Below, in pieces: positions 1 to 10,898 of a stretch of 64,000 nt of DNA. The notes beneath the pieces were generated by a model that saw only the letters and a list, made by a program, of their open reading frames with translations, searched no databases and was not told the DNA's origin. The position numbers were made by a program, and so were the translations under genes. The DNA comes from Fen-1301 sp963786395. Lineage in GTDB: Bacteria > Bacteroidota > Ignavibacteria > Ignavibacteriales > Ignavibacteriaceae. Location of the stretch: contig CAWAZD010000009.1 in assembly GCA_963786395.1 (NCBI GenBank), positions 1-64,000 of the forward strand. Reading direction: 5' to 3'. The stretch's first letter is position 1, and the number at the start of each line of letters is the position of its first letter.

Positions 1-1
1 G

Positions 2-337
2 AACCGGATTGATGAAGTTGTCCTTTTCAAACCATTGACCCGGAAGGAGATAAGGGAGATTGTTGATGCCAGATTGACAAAGTAACCATAATGGTTTCTG
101 AGAGAGACATTAAACTTGAGGTTGATGATGAAGCAAAAGACTGGCTGGCAAAACTTGGATATGATGTGACGTATGGCGCGAGACCATTGAAAAGAACTAT
201 TCAAAAATATCTTATCAATCCCCTTTCGCAGGAATTACTGACCGGAAGATCTGGTCCCCGGCGACACAATCCTGATAACGCAGTCATCAAATGCGGGTCT
301 GGATTTCAAAAAGAAAAATATTTCTGCTTCAGAATGA
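2..337 (+). pseudogene. clpB: ClpB disaggregase, C-terminal fragment with two frameshifts
   Basis: This is the 3' end of a ClpB/Hsp100 AAA+ disaggregase, which refolds aggregated proteins with DnaK; the rest lies upstream of the window. The start reads NRIDEVVLFKPLTRKEIREI in frame 2, the usual end of the second AAA+ domain. Frame 2 stops at 83-85, and the homology continues in frame 1 (SERDIKLEVDDEAKDWLAKLGYD, then GARPLKRTIQKY, the sensor-2 region). Near 248 it returns to frame 2 (DLVPGDTILIT) and ends at a TGA at 335-337. The two shifts cancel, so the overall length is that of a normal ClpB tail. This fits sequence error at a contig end at least as well as real decay. Family call is confident; functional state is not known. 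Confidence 0.8.
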
Positions 338-434
338 TTTAAGCAACGTGAATTCAGAATGTATATAATTCTGTGATGTAGTCACAAGGAAATATTCTGT
401 TTTTGTGTATTTTTAGGAAAACTATTAAAATTTA

Positions 435-1007
435 ATGGATGAAGTGGTTAAAAAAGCATCGGAATATGTCACAGAACTTTTAAGTAACAGCCTGCCATCT
501 GTATATAAATACCACAATCTTAAACATACACGGCAGGTCGTTGATGCTGTTGATGAAATTGGTAAATGTTCAGGTATCACCGATGAACAATTAGAGATGT
601 TGAAGATATCTGCATCGTTCCATGATGTAATTGTACCGGATATGAAGGCCATGAAGATAAGAGTATCGAAATTGCCGAAGAATTTCTTAATGATTGTAGT
701 TATCCTCCGGAGAAAACAGCAACAATAAAAAAAATAATAGGCATTACTTAATCTTCAAAAAAACTGTCAATATGTTAAACATTATACGTGATGCCGATCT
801 TCATATCGGCAAAGACGGATTCTTGAAAAATCCAATTATCTTAAAAATGAATCGGAGAATTTTGACGTTAAAAAATTTACCGATGCGGAATGGATTGAAT
901 CAAGCCTTGTTTTTTTGACCCGTCATGAATTCTATACTGATTATGCAAAATCTAAATATGAAGAAGGGAGACAAAAAAACATTTCTTATTTAAAGGCACT
1001 ACTTTAA
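435..1007 (+). pseudogene. HD-domain phosphohydrolase-like protein, frameshifted
   Basis: The protein begins MDEVVKKASEYVTELLSN and carries HD-superfamily metal-binding features: YHNLKHT near residue 28 and SFHD near residue 61. Homology then changes frame near 640 (GYEGHEDKSIEIAEEFLND), again near 750 (NIIRDADLHIGKDGF) and again near 850 (KKFTDAEWIESSLVFLTRHEF), ending at TAA 1005-1007. The joined pieces give about 190 residues, normal for a small predicted metal-dependent HD phosphohydrolase. Substrate is unknown. At least three frame changes in 570 bases mean either poor sequence or a dead gene. It stands alone, about 100 bases after the ClpB fragment. Confidence 0.6.
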
Positions 1008-1324
1008 GAAACTAAACTGTTATTCTAAAAGAAATGCCATAAAATGGCACATAATCTTAGTTTTTATAATTAGCCCAGTCCTGAAGGACTGGGCTAATTC
1101 AAGAAAGATTCTTCTCACGACAAGTCGGGATCAGAATGACCTCAAAACAAACGAATTTCAGTTAGACACGGATTAAAGGGATCCGTCCCGGGAATCGGGA
1201 CTGGGATGACAAAATAAGTCAAGACAAATGGCATCAGGAAATGGTTCCTGACGCCCCAGCAAAGTTATTAAACTTTCATTGCCATTTGAGGCAGCCTCAT
1301 ACATTAACATTTAATCATCATTAA
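1008..1324. repeat. Gene-free stretch with palindromic repeats
   Basis: No gene is visible here. A perfect hairpin with 10-bp arms lies at 1072-1095 (AGCCCAGTCC, loop TGAA). It belongs to the AGCCCAG repeat class seen again near 20622, 20685, 48260 and 57397. Around 1185-1211 there is a second GC-rich class containing CCCGGGAATCGGG followed by GGGATGAC. Such repeats recur between genes throughout the window; here they could also act as a transcription end for the upstream gene. Confidence 0.6.
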
Positions 1325-2085
1325 TTATCTGTCAGGTTTCAGTACTGCATAAATTGTCTTTGCAGATGCCTCGCCATCCTGGCTATCAGGAAATACAAGA
1401 CTAAGTTTTGGATATTCAATAAAGTTAGTCATAACGTCCAGACGCCATTCATAATGATCAGTAGTAGTTGAGTTCATTGTGGTTTTGCTTGTAGAACGGG
1501 TTGAAGCATGCCGGTCGGAAATAAGCGATGCGGTAATAGTTCCTTTTGTTTTAGTTACGGCTGTTCCAACTGTAGTGCTTCAGAAGTGAACATCTGTTCA
1601 AGCATTAACTTTCTTGATCTTATTGCTAAAACCGGCAACCTGTCCTGTCTCAACATCTGAAAATGCGCATACCTTATCGGAATAAAAAGAATAGTGCCGT
1701 CGAAAAACGTATACCCTTCCCAAGTACATTTTGAAATTTGTCAGTAACTTCAATTGGCAGTCCATTTAAGTTCAAACAATTGATTATAAGCCTTAGTAAG
1801 TTAGTTAAATACCCAGGTTGCGGTAAAACCAATTTTCATTAAAAATAACCTTCCAACAATACGGAAAAGACTTCCAGCAATGGTTAAGATAATAAATGTA
1901 ATTACTCCCCAGAAAGTAATTCGTTTTACCCGGTGTTTCTTTTTCTGCTACCCACAGACTGTTCGTTACAGCTATACTTCTTCCAGGTAACTTTGCATTC
2001 CAATAATTTCCTGAAACCGGAAAAGAGCCGGAAATTGGGGTAATACCATTGATACTGTGCTGGTTTCTGTCATTTCTTCAATCAT
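1325..2085 (-). pseudogene. Unknown protein, frameshifted
   Basis: I do not recognise this family. A start ATG at 2083-2085 is preceded by a good AAGGAG ribosome site at about 2091-2096, and the open frame begins MIEEMTETSTVSM. Continuity then needs several frame changes: GITPISGSFPVSGNYWN, a hydrophobic stretch ITFWGVITFIILTIAG that looks like one membrane span, then NGLPIEVTDKFQNVLGKG and ETGQVAGFSNKIKKVNA, and finally DHYEWRLDVMTNFIEYPKLS ending KPDR with a TAA at 1325-1327. Read together this is a roughly 250-residue protein with one membrane anchor. Function cannot be inferred. Frameshift density matches its neighbours, so sequence error is likely. Confidence 0.45.
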
Positions 2086-2214
2086 ACTAACTCCTTCAAT
2101 TTTTTTTAGTTAAATAACGGGAGTAAATTTACTTTTCAGGCAGGTCGGGTGGTTAATACTATTCAGCCGTTTATTAACACAATACGGCAAAAACCAAGAA
2201 ACTCAGATTTTTTA

Positions 2215-5200
2215 TTAGGAACGTGCAGTCTCAGAGGGGAGTTTTCCAAATTCCTGGCGGAAACATTTTGTAAAATATGACAGGTTATTAAACCCGGTGG
2301 CATAAGCTGCTTGAGGAACAGACTGTCCGTCCTCATTTATGAGCTTAGCGGCTTTGTTAAGGCGGTAACTTCTAATAAACTCGACCGGAGATTTAGCGAG
2401 TAAAGCCGAAATTTTTCTTCTGAGCTGAGTCTGACTCATTCCAACCAGGCTGCAGAATTGCTCGATATCAAAATCCGGATCTTTGTAATTGTTTTCGACC
2501 TGTCCGAACAATTTTTTCAAGAAATAGCTTATCAACTTTACTTAAACCCTTTTCACCTGATCCCGGCTTTACTCCCAACGAGATTTTATTACTGATTTTA
2601 TCCCGAAGTTTTTTTCTTGTACTTATAAGGTTTTTTATTCTTACTAATAGTTCGAGTTTATTGAATGGTTTTAAAATATAATCATCAGCACCTGTCTCCA
2701 GACCTTCAATTTTATTTTCAGGTGCTGCTTTTGCAGTAAGCAGAGTAACAGGTATGTGGCTTGTCAGGTAATCATTTTTAATCAGTCTGCAGAACTCATA
2801 TCCGTCCATTTCCGGCATCATTACATCGCTAATAATTAAATCGGGAATTACTTCCTTAGCCTTTTCAAATCCTTCTACACCATTAACTGCTTCAAATACC
2901 GCATACTTTTCATCGAGCAAAGAAGTAACAAACCTGCGCATATCATTACTATCTTCAACCAGCAGAACAATCTGTTTTTCAGTATAATCTTTTAATCCAG
3001 GAGAGCTTTGCGTATCCTTCGGATTATAGGTTGAAAGAAATGGCCAGTTTAGACTCGTCGATTTTTTTCGGAAGATTTATAAACCATATCATCAACGTGA
3101 ATCCAAAAGGTGAATGAAGCTCCACGCACATCGCTCCCGAATCCACCTTATTTGTCCTTTATGTAGTTCGACTTAAATTTTTAAGTAAGAGCCAGACCAA
3201 TTCCGGTCCCTCCCCCGTCTTTTGATGAGCTGTTTTCAATCTGGTAAAATCTTGTAAAAATAAGTGAAACCTTATCAGCAGGAATTCCCGAACCATCATC
3301 TTTAATATTAATATAAACCCGTTCTGATTTTAATTCTACTGATACAATAATATTTCCGCCGGAACTTGTGAACTTAATAGCATTAGAGATTATATTAACT
3401 ATGATTTTCTCAACTTTATCCGGATCAAAAAAGATATTAAGATGGTCTACGTCTAGAATAAAATACGAGGTTAATGTTTTTAACTTTTACTGCTGACTCA
3501 AAGTTCATGACCACTCCTCTAAGGAATGGTATAAAATCATTCTTTGTAACCTGCAGCTTCATGCTCCCCGCATCAAGTTTTGATAGATCAAGTAATTGAT
3601 TTATTAACTGCAGCAGCCGGTTTGCGTTGCGCTCTACCATATCAAGGATTCTTTTATCCTTCGGTGCGGGTAACCTATCTTTTAGTTCGGCAACAGGTTC
3701 TAGAATTAATGTAAGCGGTGTACGGAACTCATGAGAGATATTCGCAAAGAAATCGGATTTTACTTTATCAGCTTCCAGGAGTTTTTCCGACTCTAGTTTT
3801 TTTAGTTCAAGCTCATTTCTTATTTTGAGTTTATTAAACTCATATCTCTTAATAGCAAAGTAAATTAAAATCAAAATTATCAGGTACAGAATATATGCCC
3901 ACCATGTCCGGTACCAGGGAGGCAGAATTATTATTCTAATAGAAAGACCTGAATAATTCCAGATACCGTCATTGTTTGATCCCATGATTCTTAAAGTATA
4001 GCTGCCGGGGTCAAGATTAGTATATGTAATTTCCCTGACAGAGTGTGTATATGTCCAATCCTGATTGAATCCTTCAAGTTTATATGCATATTGATTTCTT
4101 TCCGGATCAATATAGTTTAACGCTGCAACAACAAAAGAGAAAACATTTTCGGAGTAAGGAATTTCAATTTCCTGGGCATAACTTGTTTCATAATTAAGAT
4201 CTATTTCCTTGTTGAATATCTTAAATGAAGCTAAAACCACAGGGGGTACATAGTTATTACTTATTATATCTTTAGGGAAAAAGGAGACAACCCCGTTCTT
4301 AGTCCCAAACCATAATTCCCCCGAAGGGGAAATCCATGCTGCATTAGGAATGAATTGATTTCCCGGTAGTCCGTCATTTATCTTATATATAATCATATTT
4401 CCTGATACCGGGTTGAATCGTACAAGACCTCTGTCAGTGCCAAGCCAAAGATTATTCTCATAATCTTCTGAGATACCGATACTATATTATTTGAGGGGAG
4501 ACCATTTGTTGTTTTATATGCAGTGAACTTTTTCTCATACGGATTAAAGCATTTCAAACCGCCTTCCCATGATCCTAGCCAAAAAAGTCCATTTCTATCC
4601 CTTGCTAATGACCAAAGTTGATTGCTGATAGGATATGGTTCATTGTCCCGGAAGAACAGAAGGGAATTTTTGTTAATATCATATTTAAATATCCCGCTTG
4701 AAGTGCTTATCCACAGAAAGTTATTGTCATTTAATATGCAGCTGATATTAAAAGAATAAATAACGGAGATTGAATCAGGTTTCAGATTTATTACGCGGGT
4801 TTCATTATTTCCGGGTGAGTACTTAACCAGGTTGTCATAAATTCCTAGCCATATATCACCATTTTTGTCCTGGGTTATAACGCTTACGGGTTTATCTTTA
4901 ATAGAATAGTTGTTAAAATTAATTTTATCAAATGTATTAATGTTCGGTCTTTTGTTAAACAACCCGGTGTTTGTTCCCGCCCATATTCTTCCATTATTAT
5001 CCTTGTAAAGCACATTAATTTTTTCATTATTAATCAGCGGATCTGTTAAATGAGAGAAGGAATTAGAGTTCCTGTCGAGAAGGTCAATTCCGCCTCCCTG
5101 AGTTGGAATCCAGGAAATATTATCGGTTCCTGTAAACCCCTTGTTAATACTGTTGAATGAAAGACTGTTAATATTATTAGGGTTATGAGTGTAGGTGTTG

Positions 5201-6677
5201 AAGATTTTATAATTTTTATGCAGCAGGTTTATGCCATCGTTAAGCGAAGTAAACCAGATAGTACCCGCCCGGTCCTGAAAAATGTTTTTATAACCGTCAG
5301 AAATAATTCCGTTCGTAAACCCCGGATCTTTTTTAAAAACAGTACTGGTTCCTGTCCGGGGATCATAAAGGATTATTCCATTGCCCGAAGTGGCACACCA
5401 TAACCTGCCGTCATTTGTTTTTAATATGTAATTTATTGGAAAGTCTAACAAGCGTGAAAACAGTTTTGTCGTTTTATTAAACCGGAATAAACCTTTATCC
5501 GACGCAGCTAAAAGGTTTGATTTATCTTCATTAACAAGAGACCTTATTATAAACTGTCCTGATTCCTCATTTCCAAAACAGTTGAAAATATTTTTTTGAG
5601 TATCCAGCTCATTAATTCCATTGTATGTGCCTACCCATAATTTCTCTTTATCTCTTAAAATTGAAGTAATTGAGATATGTGAAAGCCCGGGGATATACTC
5701 CGTCTGCCTGGTCCGGATATCTAGTACATTCGCTTCCTGGTCATTAACTTCAAAAAGCTGTATTCCCCAAAGTTCCTGGTCATTTGGGGTATACCATTCC
5801 ATTGTTTATAGCTATGGTCAACGTCGGATCTGTATTTTAATAAATATGTACCTGCGGGTAAATCAATTATACTTATTTTAATCCGGTTTTTAAGATCTCC
5901 CCCCGCGAACAGGTTGGAAGAGTTTCTCATTGACCAGACTATTTCACCCTTCAGATTTTCAATCCATCCATAATCGTAATAATCTTCAAAAATAATTTCC
6001 CCTTCGCAGATCAATAGGAACTTCCGGTTATTTTTAACCTGAAACAGCTGCTCCTTTTTTTCAAATGAACCTATTTGAAGCAGTGCAGCAATAGGTTTTT
6101 TATCATTGATAAAATTTTTAATATAGGAGACAGAACTATTAGTATATATAGAATCTTTTGGGAAATAATTTCTGAATTTATTATCCTTAACATTCAGTTT
6201 TGATAATCCTGACCATGTAGCTGCCCATAGGCATCCCTTATCTTCATACAACGCGACAACATTATTATCATGAATTGAATTAGGGTCGGTAGCTATATTT
6301 TTCAGGCAGGTAAATCTGTTTGTGTAGCGGTCAAATTTATTTAACCCCCCTCTCAATGTTCCTACCCAGAAATTTCCTGCTGAATCTTCAAGCAAAGAAA
6401 CTACGGCATCACTTGATATAGAATTATTGTTTTTAGGATCATGACGGTAAACTTTGCATTCATAACCGTCATATCTGACAAGACCATTGTTTGTGCCGAG
6501 CCAGATGAATCCCTTCCTGTCCTGATAAACGCAGTTAACGGAATTAGATGGAAGACCCTGCTCAATTGATAGATATTCGAAGTGATTTTGCTTAACCTGC
6601 GAAAAAGTGCTTGACTGACATACTAATAATGTAACAGAGCATATCAGAGATCTAATAAATAGATTAAGCAGGTTCAT
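2215..6677 (-). pseudogene. Hybrid two-component sensor (HTCS): propeller-Y_Y_Y-HisKA-HATPase-REC-AraC, frameshifted
   Basis: This encodes a Bacteroidota-type hybrid sensor holding a whole phosphorelay in one protein. Reading leftward from 6677: a signal sequence, then two-component propeller repeats such as DRKGFIWLGTNNGLVRYDGY; an unusual inserted module around 5750-6130; more propeller repeats; a Y_Y_Y domain (YAYKLEGFNQDWTY, ending in GSNNDGIWN); a membrane span near 3850-3910; a HisKA box SHEFRTPLTLILEP; a degraded HATPase stretch (about 3080-3440); a receiver domain with ISDVMMPEMDGYEF; and an AraC-type DNA-binding end (MSQTQLRRKISALL, ATGFNNLSYFTKCF). Such proteins usually sense extracellular sugars and switch on nearby uptake genes, but none is adjacent. 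Frame changes occur near 5760, 4395, 3450, 3185, 3080, 2960 and 2520. Domain order is intact. Confidence 0.85.
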
Positions 6678-6768
6678 TGATATATTCAGAATAATTCTGC
6701 TTAAAATATAAGATAAAATAGTTCAAAAGGGAACTGATTCAAATATCGGGCAGCCGGTTTAATAAAAG

Positions 6769-6986
6769 TTAATTATCTGTCCTCTGATCAATGGAGCTAA
6801 GCAGATCATCATTAACGGTTTTACTGCTGTCTCTTATATCAAGAAGTATTTTTATCATGGCATCCTGGCGGTCTATCATTCTTCTATACAGCCTTGTCGC
6901 GTTTATTACAAAACCAAGGGCTTTAAAAGAAAGTATACAATAAATATGACGACACCAATTGAAACTAAGGTTAAAAATATTAACAT
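6769..6986 (-). pseudogene. Small single-span membrane protein with one frameshift
   Basis: A short gene reads MLIFLTLVSIGVVIFIVYFL from ATG 6984-6986, a clear membrane span. The frame then shifts by one base near 6915 and continues ALGFVINATRLYRRMIDRQD and on to SSIDQRTDN, stopping at TAA 6769-6771. Corrected, it is about 72 residues: one N-terminal helix followed by a charged, probably helical tail. It lies 90 bases past the start of the large hybrid sensor, on the same strand and upstream of it, so the two might be co-transcribed. I do not recognise a family. Confidence 0.4.
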
Positions 6987-7157
6987 GGTATGCCTTATGA
7001 TTTTTTTCTGACTTATATTAAATTATTCCCGCTAAATTGTAAATGCAATGACCCATTCAGGTCATTTTATCAGATTGTTTTTAAAATAACAGAAAAGTGG
7101 AGCCATGTATGATTTATTTTTGCTAATTTAGTTCCTGTCTATTAACAAAAAACATAT

Positions 7158-8963
7158 ATGCTTCAAAAACTTTACATACTTTTAATAATCTCCGCATTCC
7201 TGTTAATCGTTTCCTGCCGGCAGGAGAGCAATAAATCTTTTGGTGGTGGAAACAAACCAAAATTTTCATCATCTGAATATCAGCTTGCATTGCAGGGCAG
7301 GTTCAACAAAGGAGATTCATCATATATAATTAAAACGTCTGCGTTTGATTATTTTGATACCTTGAAATATTTTTATTCCGACCGCGATTATAAACCACTG
7401 TTTATTAAAAATATTGAAGACACTTCATTTATGGATTCTGTTCTTGTTATTTTCTCAAAAGTTGAAGAACATGGATTGCAGCCGGCTTTATTTAACTATG
7501 ATATTATTAAGGATGAATATTCGAAAGCTCTGGCAGGCGGTGAAGTTGGTTATAAACATCTGGCAAATACCGAATTGCTGATCTCCGATGCTCTTATTAA
7601 ATATGCATCCGGTGTGCGATTCGGAATGGTAAATCCCGAAAAAATATATAATGATAGTTATTTTCTTCCTTTACCGGATTCAACTAAAAAGGAAATCCTT
7701 AAGCCTCTTTTTACAGAAAACGTGTTTGAGTATCTTAGAGAATCCGTTCCCACAAAACCCTCAATACAAAAAATTACAGGCTGCGCTTATTCGTTTCAAT
7801 GAGTTGAACAAACTTGAATGGACACGGATACCCGTAACAGAAAAAAAATATAAACCCGGTGATAAATCTCCTGTATTTAAACTAATTTCCGAAAGATTAG
7901 AAATGCTTGGATATCTTAATAAGGGAACAGGCATTACTGATAAATTTGATTCTGCACTTGTTCAGCCGGTAAAGATTTTCCAGAAAGCCAATGGCCTTAT
8001 CGATGACGGTACAATTGGTAAACCAACTATTGACAAGTTGAATACTACCCCGGCTGAATATATTGAGAAAATAAAATTAAGCATGGAAAGGCTTAGATGG
8101 TCAACCTATCCTGATTCTGCCCGCTATATCCTGGTGAATATCCCTGATTTCTATCTCCACTTAATTGAGAATGGACAGGAGAAGTTTAATATCAGGGTCT
8201 GCACTGGCAGAAAAAAAACCGGCTAATTTTGATGAAAGAATGAAAATTTACCTCAAGACTCATAATTGGCGAAACAGACCGGACGATTGGGAGACTCCTC
8301 AGATATTTGGTCAGGTTACTAATCTGGTTCTTAATCCAACATGGACTGTCCCGCCAAGTATTATTAAAGAAGAAATCTATCATGAGGTAATGAAGGATTC
8401 TACTTATTTAATGAAGAAAAATTTCAAAGTGTTCAGAGACGGAAAAGAGGTAAACGTTGCAAGTGTGAATCTAAAAAAATATGCACAGAATAAGATTCCT
8501 TTTTCATTTGTTCAGGACCCCGGTGCCGGTAATGCTTTAGGTAAGATTAAATTTATATTCAGAAATAAATTCGGCATTTATCTCCATGATACACCGACAA
8601 GTGGACCCTTTTCAAATTCCGTAAGAGCTGTTAGCCATGGATGCATCCGTGTTGAAAAACCATTTCAGCTTGCAGAATATCTTTTGCAGGGAAATTCAAA
8701 ATGGAATATTGATTACATTAAAATAGAAACCGGGTTTGCAATTACTGATAACACTAAAGTTGCTGAATTTAATATGAAAAGGAAACGAGCTTCGACGTGG
8801 CGCCAGCTATGGAAAAACTACAGAAGTTAAACTTGAAAAGAATATCCCCGTCATTGTTGATTATTTTACCGCTTGGGTTGATGATAACGGTATAGTTAAT
8901 TTCAGACCCGATGTATATGGTAAAGATAAAATTCTGTCAAAATATCTTTTTGTACAAGATTAA
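7158..8963 (+). pseudogene. Murein L,D-transpeptidase (YcbB/LdtD-like lipoprotein), frameshifted
   Basis: L,D-transpeptidases make 3-3 cross-links in peptidoglycan or attach proteins to it. The N-terminus MLQKLYILLIISAFLLIVSC is a lipoprotein signal with the lipobox cysteine near residue 20. A scaffold region follows, then a peptidoglycan-binding-like helix bundle (FKLISERLEMLGYL, FQKANGLIDDGTIGKPTI). The YkuD catalytic domain carries the SHGCIRV motif, with the nucleophile cysteine at about 8642. Frame changes occur near 7790, in an A-run near 8212, and near 8800; the last frame reads DYFTAWVDDNGIVNFRPDVY and stops at 8961-8963. Total length fits the YcbB family. The catalytic motif is intact, so I suspect the shifts are sequence errors. 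Confidence 0.8.
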
Positions 8964-8986
8964 TTTGGGGAAACAAAATGGATGTC

Positions 8987-9091
8987 ATTCCCGCGAAGAG
9001 CCTGCCCCGACTTGTCGGGGCGGGAATCCATGTAGCATATTTTTAGGGTCGGGTCTCCGCGCCCGCCCGGTAAATGCCGAAGGCATTTACC
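8987..9091. repeat. Cluster of GC-rich palindromic repeats
   Basis: An outer palindrome ATTCCCGC / GCGGGAAT (8987-8994 and 9020-9027) encloses a second, CCCCGAC TT GTCGGGG (9005-9020). A third perfect palindrome, GGTAAATGCC GAA GGCATTTACC, lies at 9069-9091. The outer element is the same class as those at 24274-24293 and 48300-48319, and the inner one matches the core of the larger elements near 43035 and 49098. The nested arrangement suggests insertion of one repeat into another. Confidence 0.6.
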
Positions 9092-9153
9092 GTCATTAAC
9101 TGTCCCTGGCTGCCGGAGACCATTCCCGGCAGTATTTTTTTATTGTAAAAAGG

Positions 9154-9240
9154 TCATTTTGTTAATATCATCTTTTTAACCTGAACATAGTTTCCTGATT
9201 CAATCTTAGAGATATATATACCACTGGCGGGGGTAATGTT
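9154..9240 (-). pseudogene. Orphan T9SS sorting-domain tail
   Basis: Reading leftward, the frame gives PASGIYISKIESGNYVQVKK followed by MILTK and a stop at 9154-9156. This is the typical last strand of a T9SS type A sorting domain (SGIYI...KKMILxK). No start codon, signal peptide or passenger precedes it; the lipoprotein gene upstream ends in its own stop at 9283. It looks like the remnant of a deleted secreted-protein gene. The fragment is short, so confidence is moderate. Confidence 0.45.
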
Positions 9241-9282
9241 CGTGCATTACCTCCTTTTTATTTTAATAGCTTTAGCCTCCTC

Positions 9283-10391
9283 TCATTTCAATTGTCCATG
9301 TACAATTAGAAAATTATTTTTTTGATAATCAGTGCATAAAAAGAAAACATCCTTTTCAAAAATAACCGCATCATCAAACATGGCATTTTTGTCAAGTTGA
9401 AATATTGTTTGTATATCACTTCCGTTATAGTGTCCGATTCCATCATTCATATTAATAAATAAGTCATTCTCGCTTCTGCCATTTACGTGCGACATCGTTT
9501 TGATATTGGCTCCCGCAAAATCTTTAAGAGTAATAAATTTGCTATTTTTGTAGTCATACTTTAAAAGTTTTTCATTAAAACCGAAGTATATATTATTATT
9601 AATTGAAAGCATCCCAACAATATTGTAATCAATATCAGGTTGGTTATAGATACTTTTCAAAGATTTTCCGTCAAATTCATAAATACTTATTGAATCTATA
9701 TTCTCGCTTAAATAAATTAAATAATAATTCGGACTGTCATTAGTACCTCTTTTTATGTTAAGAAATTCTCCCTTTAGTTCCGGGTTAATAACATAATTCC
9801 ATTCTTTTCCATCGTAATGCATTATTATTGCATAGTTTGTTTCATTAGCGGTTCTATGGGCGTCTCCAACAACATATATATCATTAGGATTATTTCCCAG
9901 AATTTTATAAAATCTGTTTGCGGATAACCCGGCAGTTTATAATAACCGAAATTGCTAAACAATCCATTTATGTACCGATAAATAGCACCGTCTTGACCCC
10001 CGACCCAGAAATCATCAGCGGTAAATCCAAATATTGACCATGGAATCATTCCTTGCCCCGTATATGCGAAGTTTTTCCAAGTTGATCCATCATAATGCAT
10101 TAACATTTTATCGATATCACCATGAAGTCCTATACACCAAACATTAGATGGGCTTGTACCCCACAGAGAAGAGTAAAAATTATATGGTGCAATTTTATTT
10201 AGCGTATCAATCGTCCAGGTATAGTTTCTGCTTCCGGGAGGAGGATTGTCTTTACCGGGTTCGGTTGGAGCTTTTTTGCAGCCTGATGATAAAATAAGAA
10301 GGATTGTTATTAATAGTAATGTCGCAGTCTTTGTCTTCAGCCCCCAATAACCAGAAAGGCGTGAACTTTTTTTTGAGTCGAAACCAATCAT
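9283..10391 (-). pseudogene. Secreted lipoprotein with propeller-like repeats, one frameshift
   Basis: The N-terminal part has a signal ending in LILSSGC, a lipobox, followed by a Pro/Gly-rich linker (KKAPTEPGKDNPPPGSRNYT) and repeats of the form LWGTSPSNVWCIG...MLMHYDGSTWKNF. These resemble the weakly conserved propeller lipoproteins common in Bacteroidota/Ignavibacteria. Frame changes near 9905 (toward NDIYVVGDAHR) and joins NYAIIMHYDGKEWNYVINP and the rest, ending VHGQLK at 9283. Combined length is about 365 residues. The first 20 or so residues before the hydrophobic core suggest that a later start is possible. Function is unknown; it is probably on the outer membrane. Confidence 0.55.
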
Positions 10392-10845
10392 TTTAATCCC
10401 ACATAAGTTGATATTATATTATTCGCAGATAACTTTTAAGCTAATCCGAAACAATATATTAACAAGTATTGAGATATGTAAAAACAAAAGGAGGAAATAA
10501 ACTGGAGTAAAATTGCATTTGCGTAAACCTTTTAAATAAATTAGAAGCCCATTCTTCTTTTATTATATAAACACAATACCAATTTACGAAAAAAAAAAAC
10601 TAATTGCAAAAATTAAATTATCTGAACTATTTACTAAAGAAAGGTGGCATTGCTATCTTGATTTAACTTTCGGGATTAAGGAAAACCCGAAGTGTTATGG
10701 ATTCCTATATTGGTCGGGAATAATATGATTAATATTTAAAGTGTTCCAGCCCATAATTGTCATTCTGAACGTAGTGAAGAATATCATCCTCAATTTACCG
10801 CTCATTTGCCATTTAATTCCGTCCATAATAAAAATCTTAAATTAA
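10392..10845. other. Gene-free stretch before the ars operon
   Basis: No coding region or RNA gene is visible. The stretch is AT-rich, with an A-run near 10588-10599. Around 10760-10795 it contains GTCATTCTGAACGTAGTGAAG, a GTCATTC-type dispersed repeat seen in many Bacteroidota intergenic regions. It separates the leftward lipoprotein gene from the rightward ars operon and probably holds the promoters of both. Confidence 0.5.
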
Positions 10846-10877
10846 TTTGACTTTGTTTTTTGTCCGTCTTATATTTC
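10846..10877 (+). promoter_or_regulatory. Predicted ars promoter, Bacteroidota type
   Basis: TTTG at 10846-10849 and TATATTTC at 10870-10877 are 20 bases apart. They resemble the Bacteroidota -33 (TTTG) and -7 (TAnnTTTG) boxes, with one mismatch in the last base. The -7 box overlaps the ArsR operator at 10873-10892, which would let bound repressor block polymerase. This is inference from motif and position only. Confidence 0.5.
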
Positions 10878-10892
10878 GTCTGTAAACGAAAT
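10873..10892. promoter_or_regulatory. ArsR operator 1
   Basis: This is a perfect inverted repeat, ATTTCGT and ACGAAAT separated by six bases (CTGTAA), just before the arsR start codon at 10899. The same half-sites recur between arsR and arsC. Position, symmetry and duplication support a binding site for the ArsR dimer, which would release on arsenite. Confidence 0.75.
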
Positions 10893-10898
10893 GATAAT

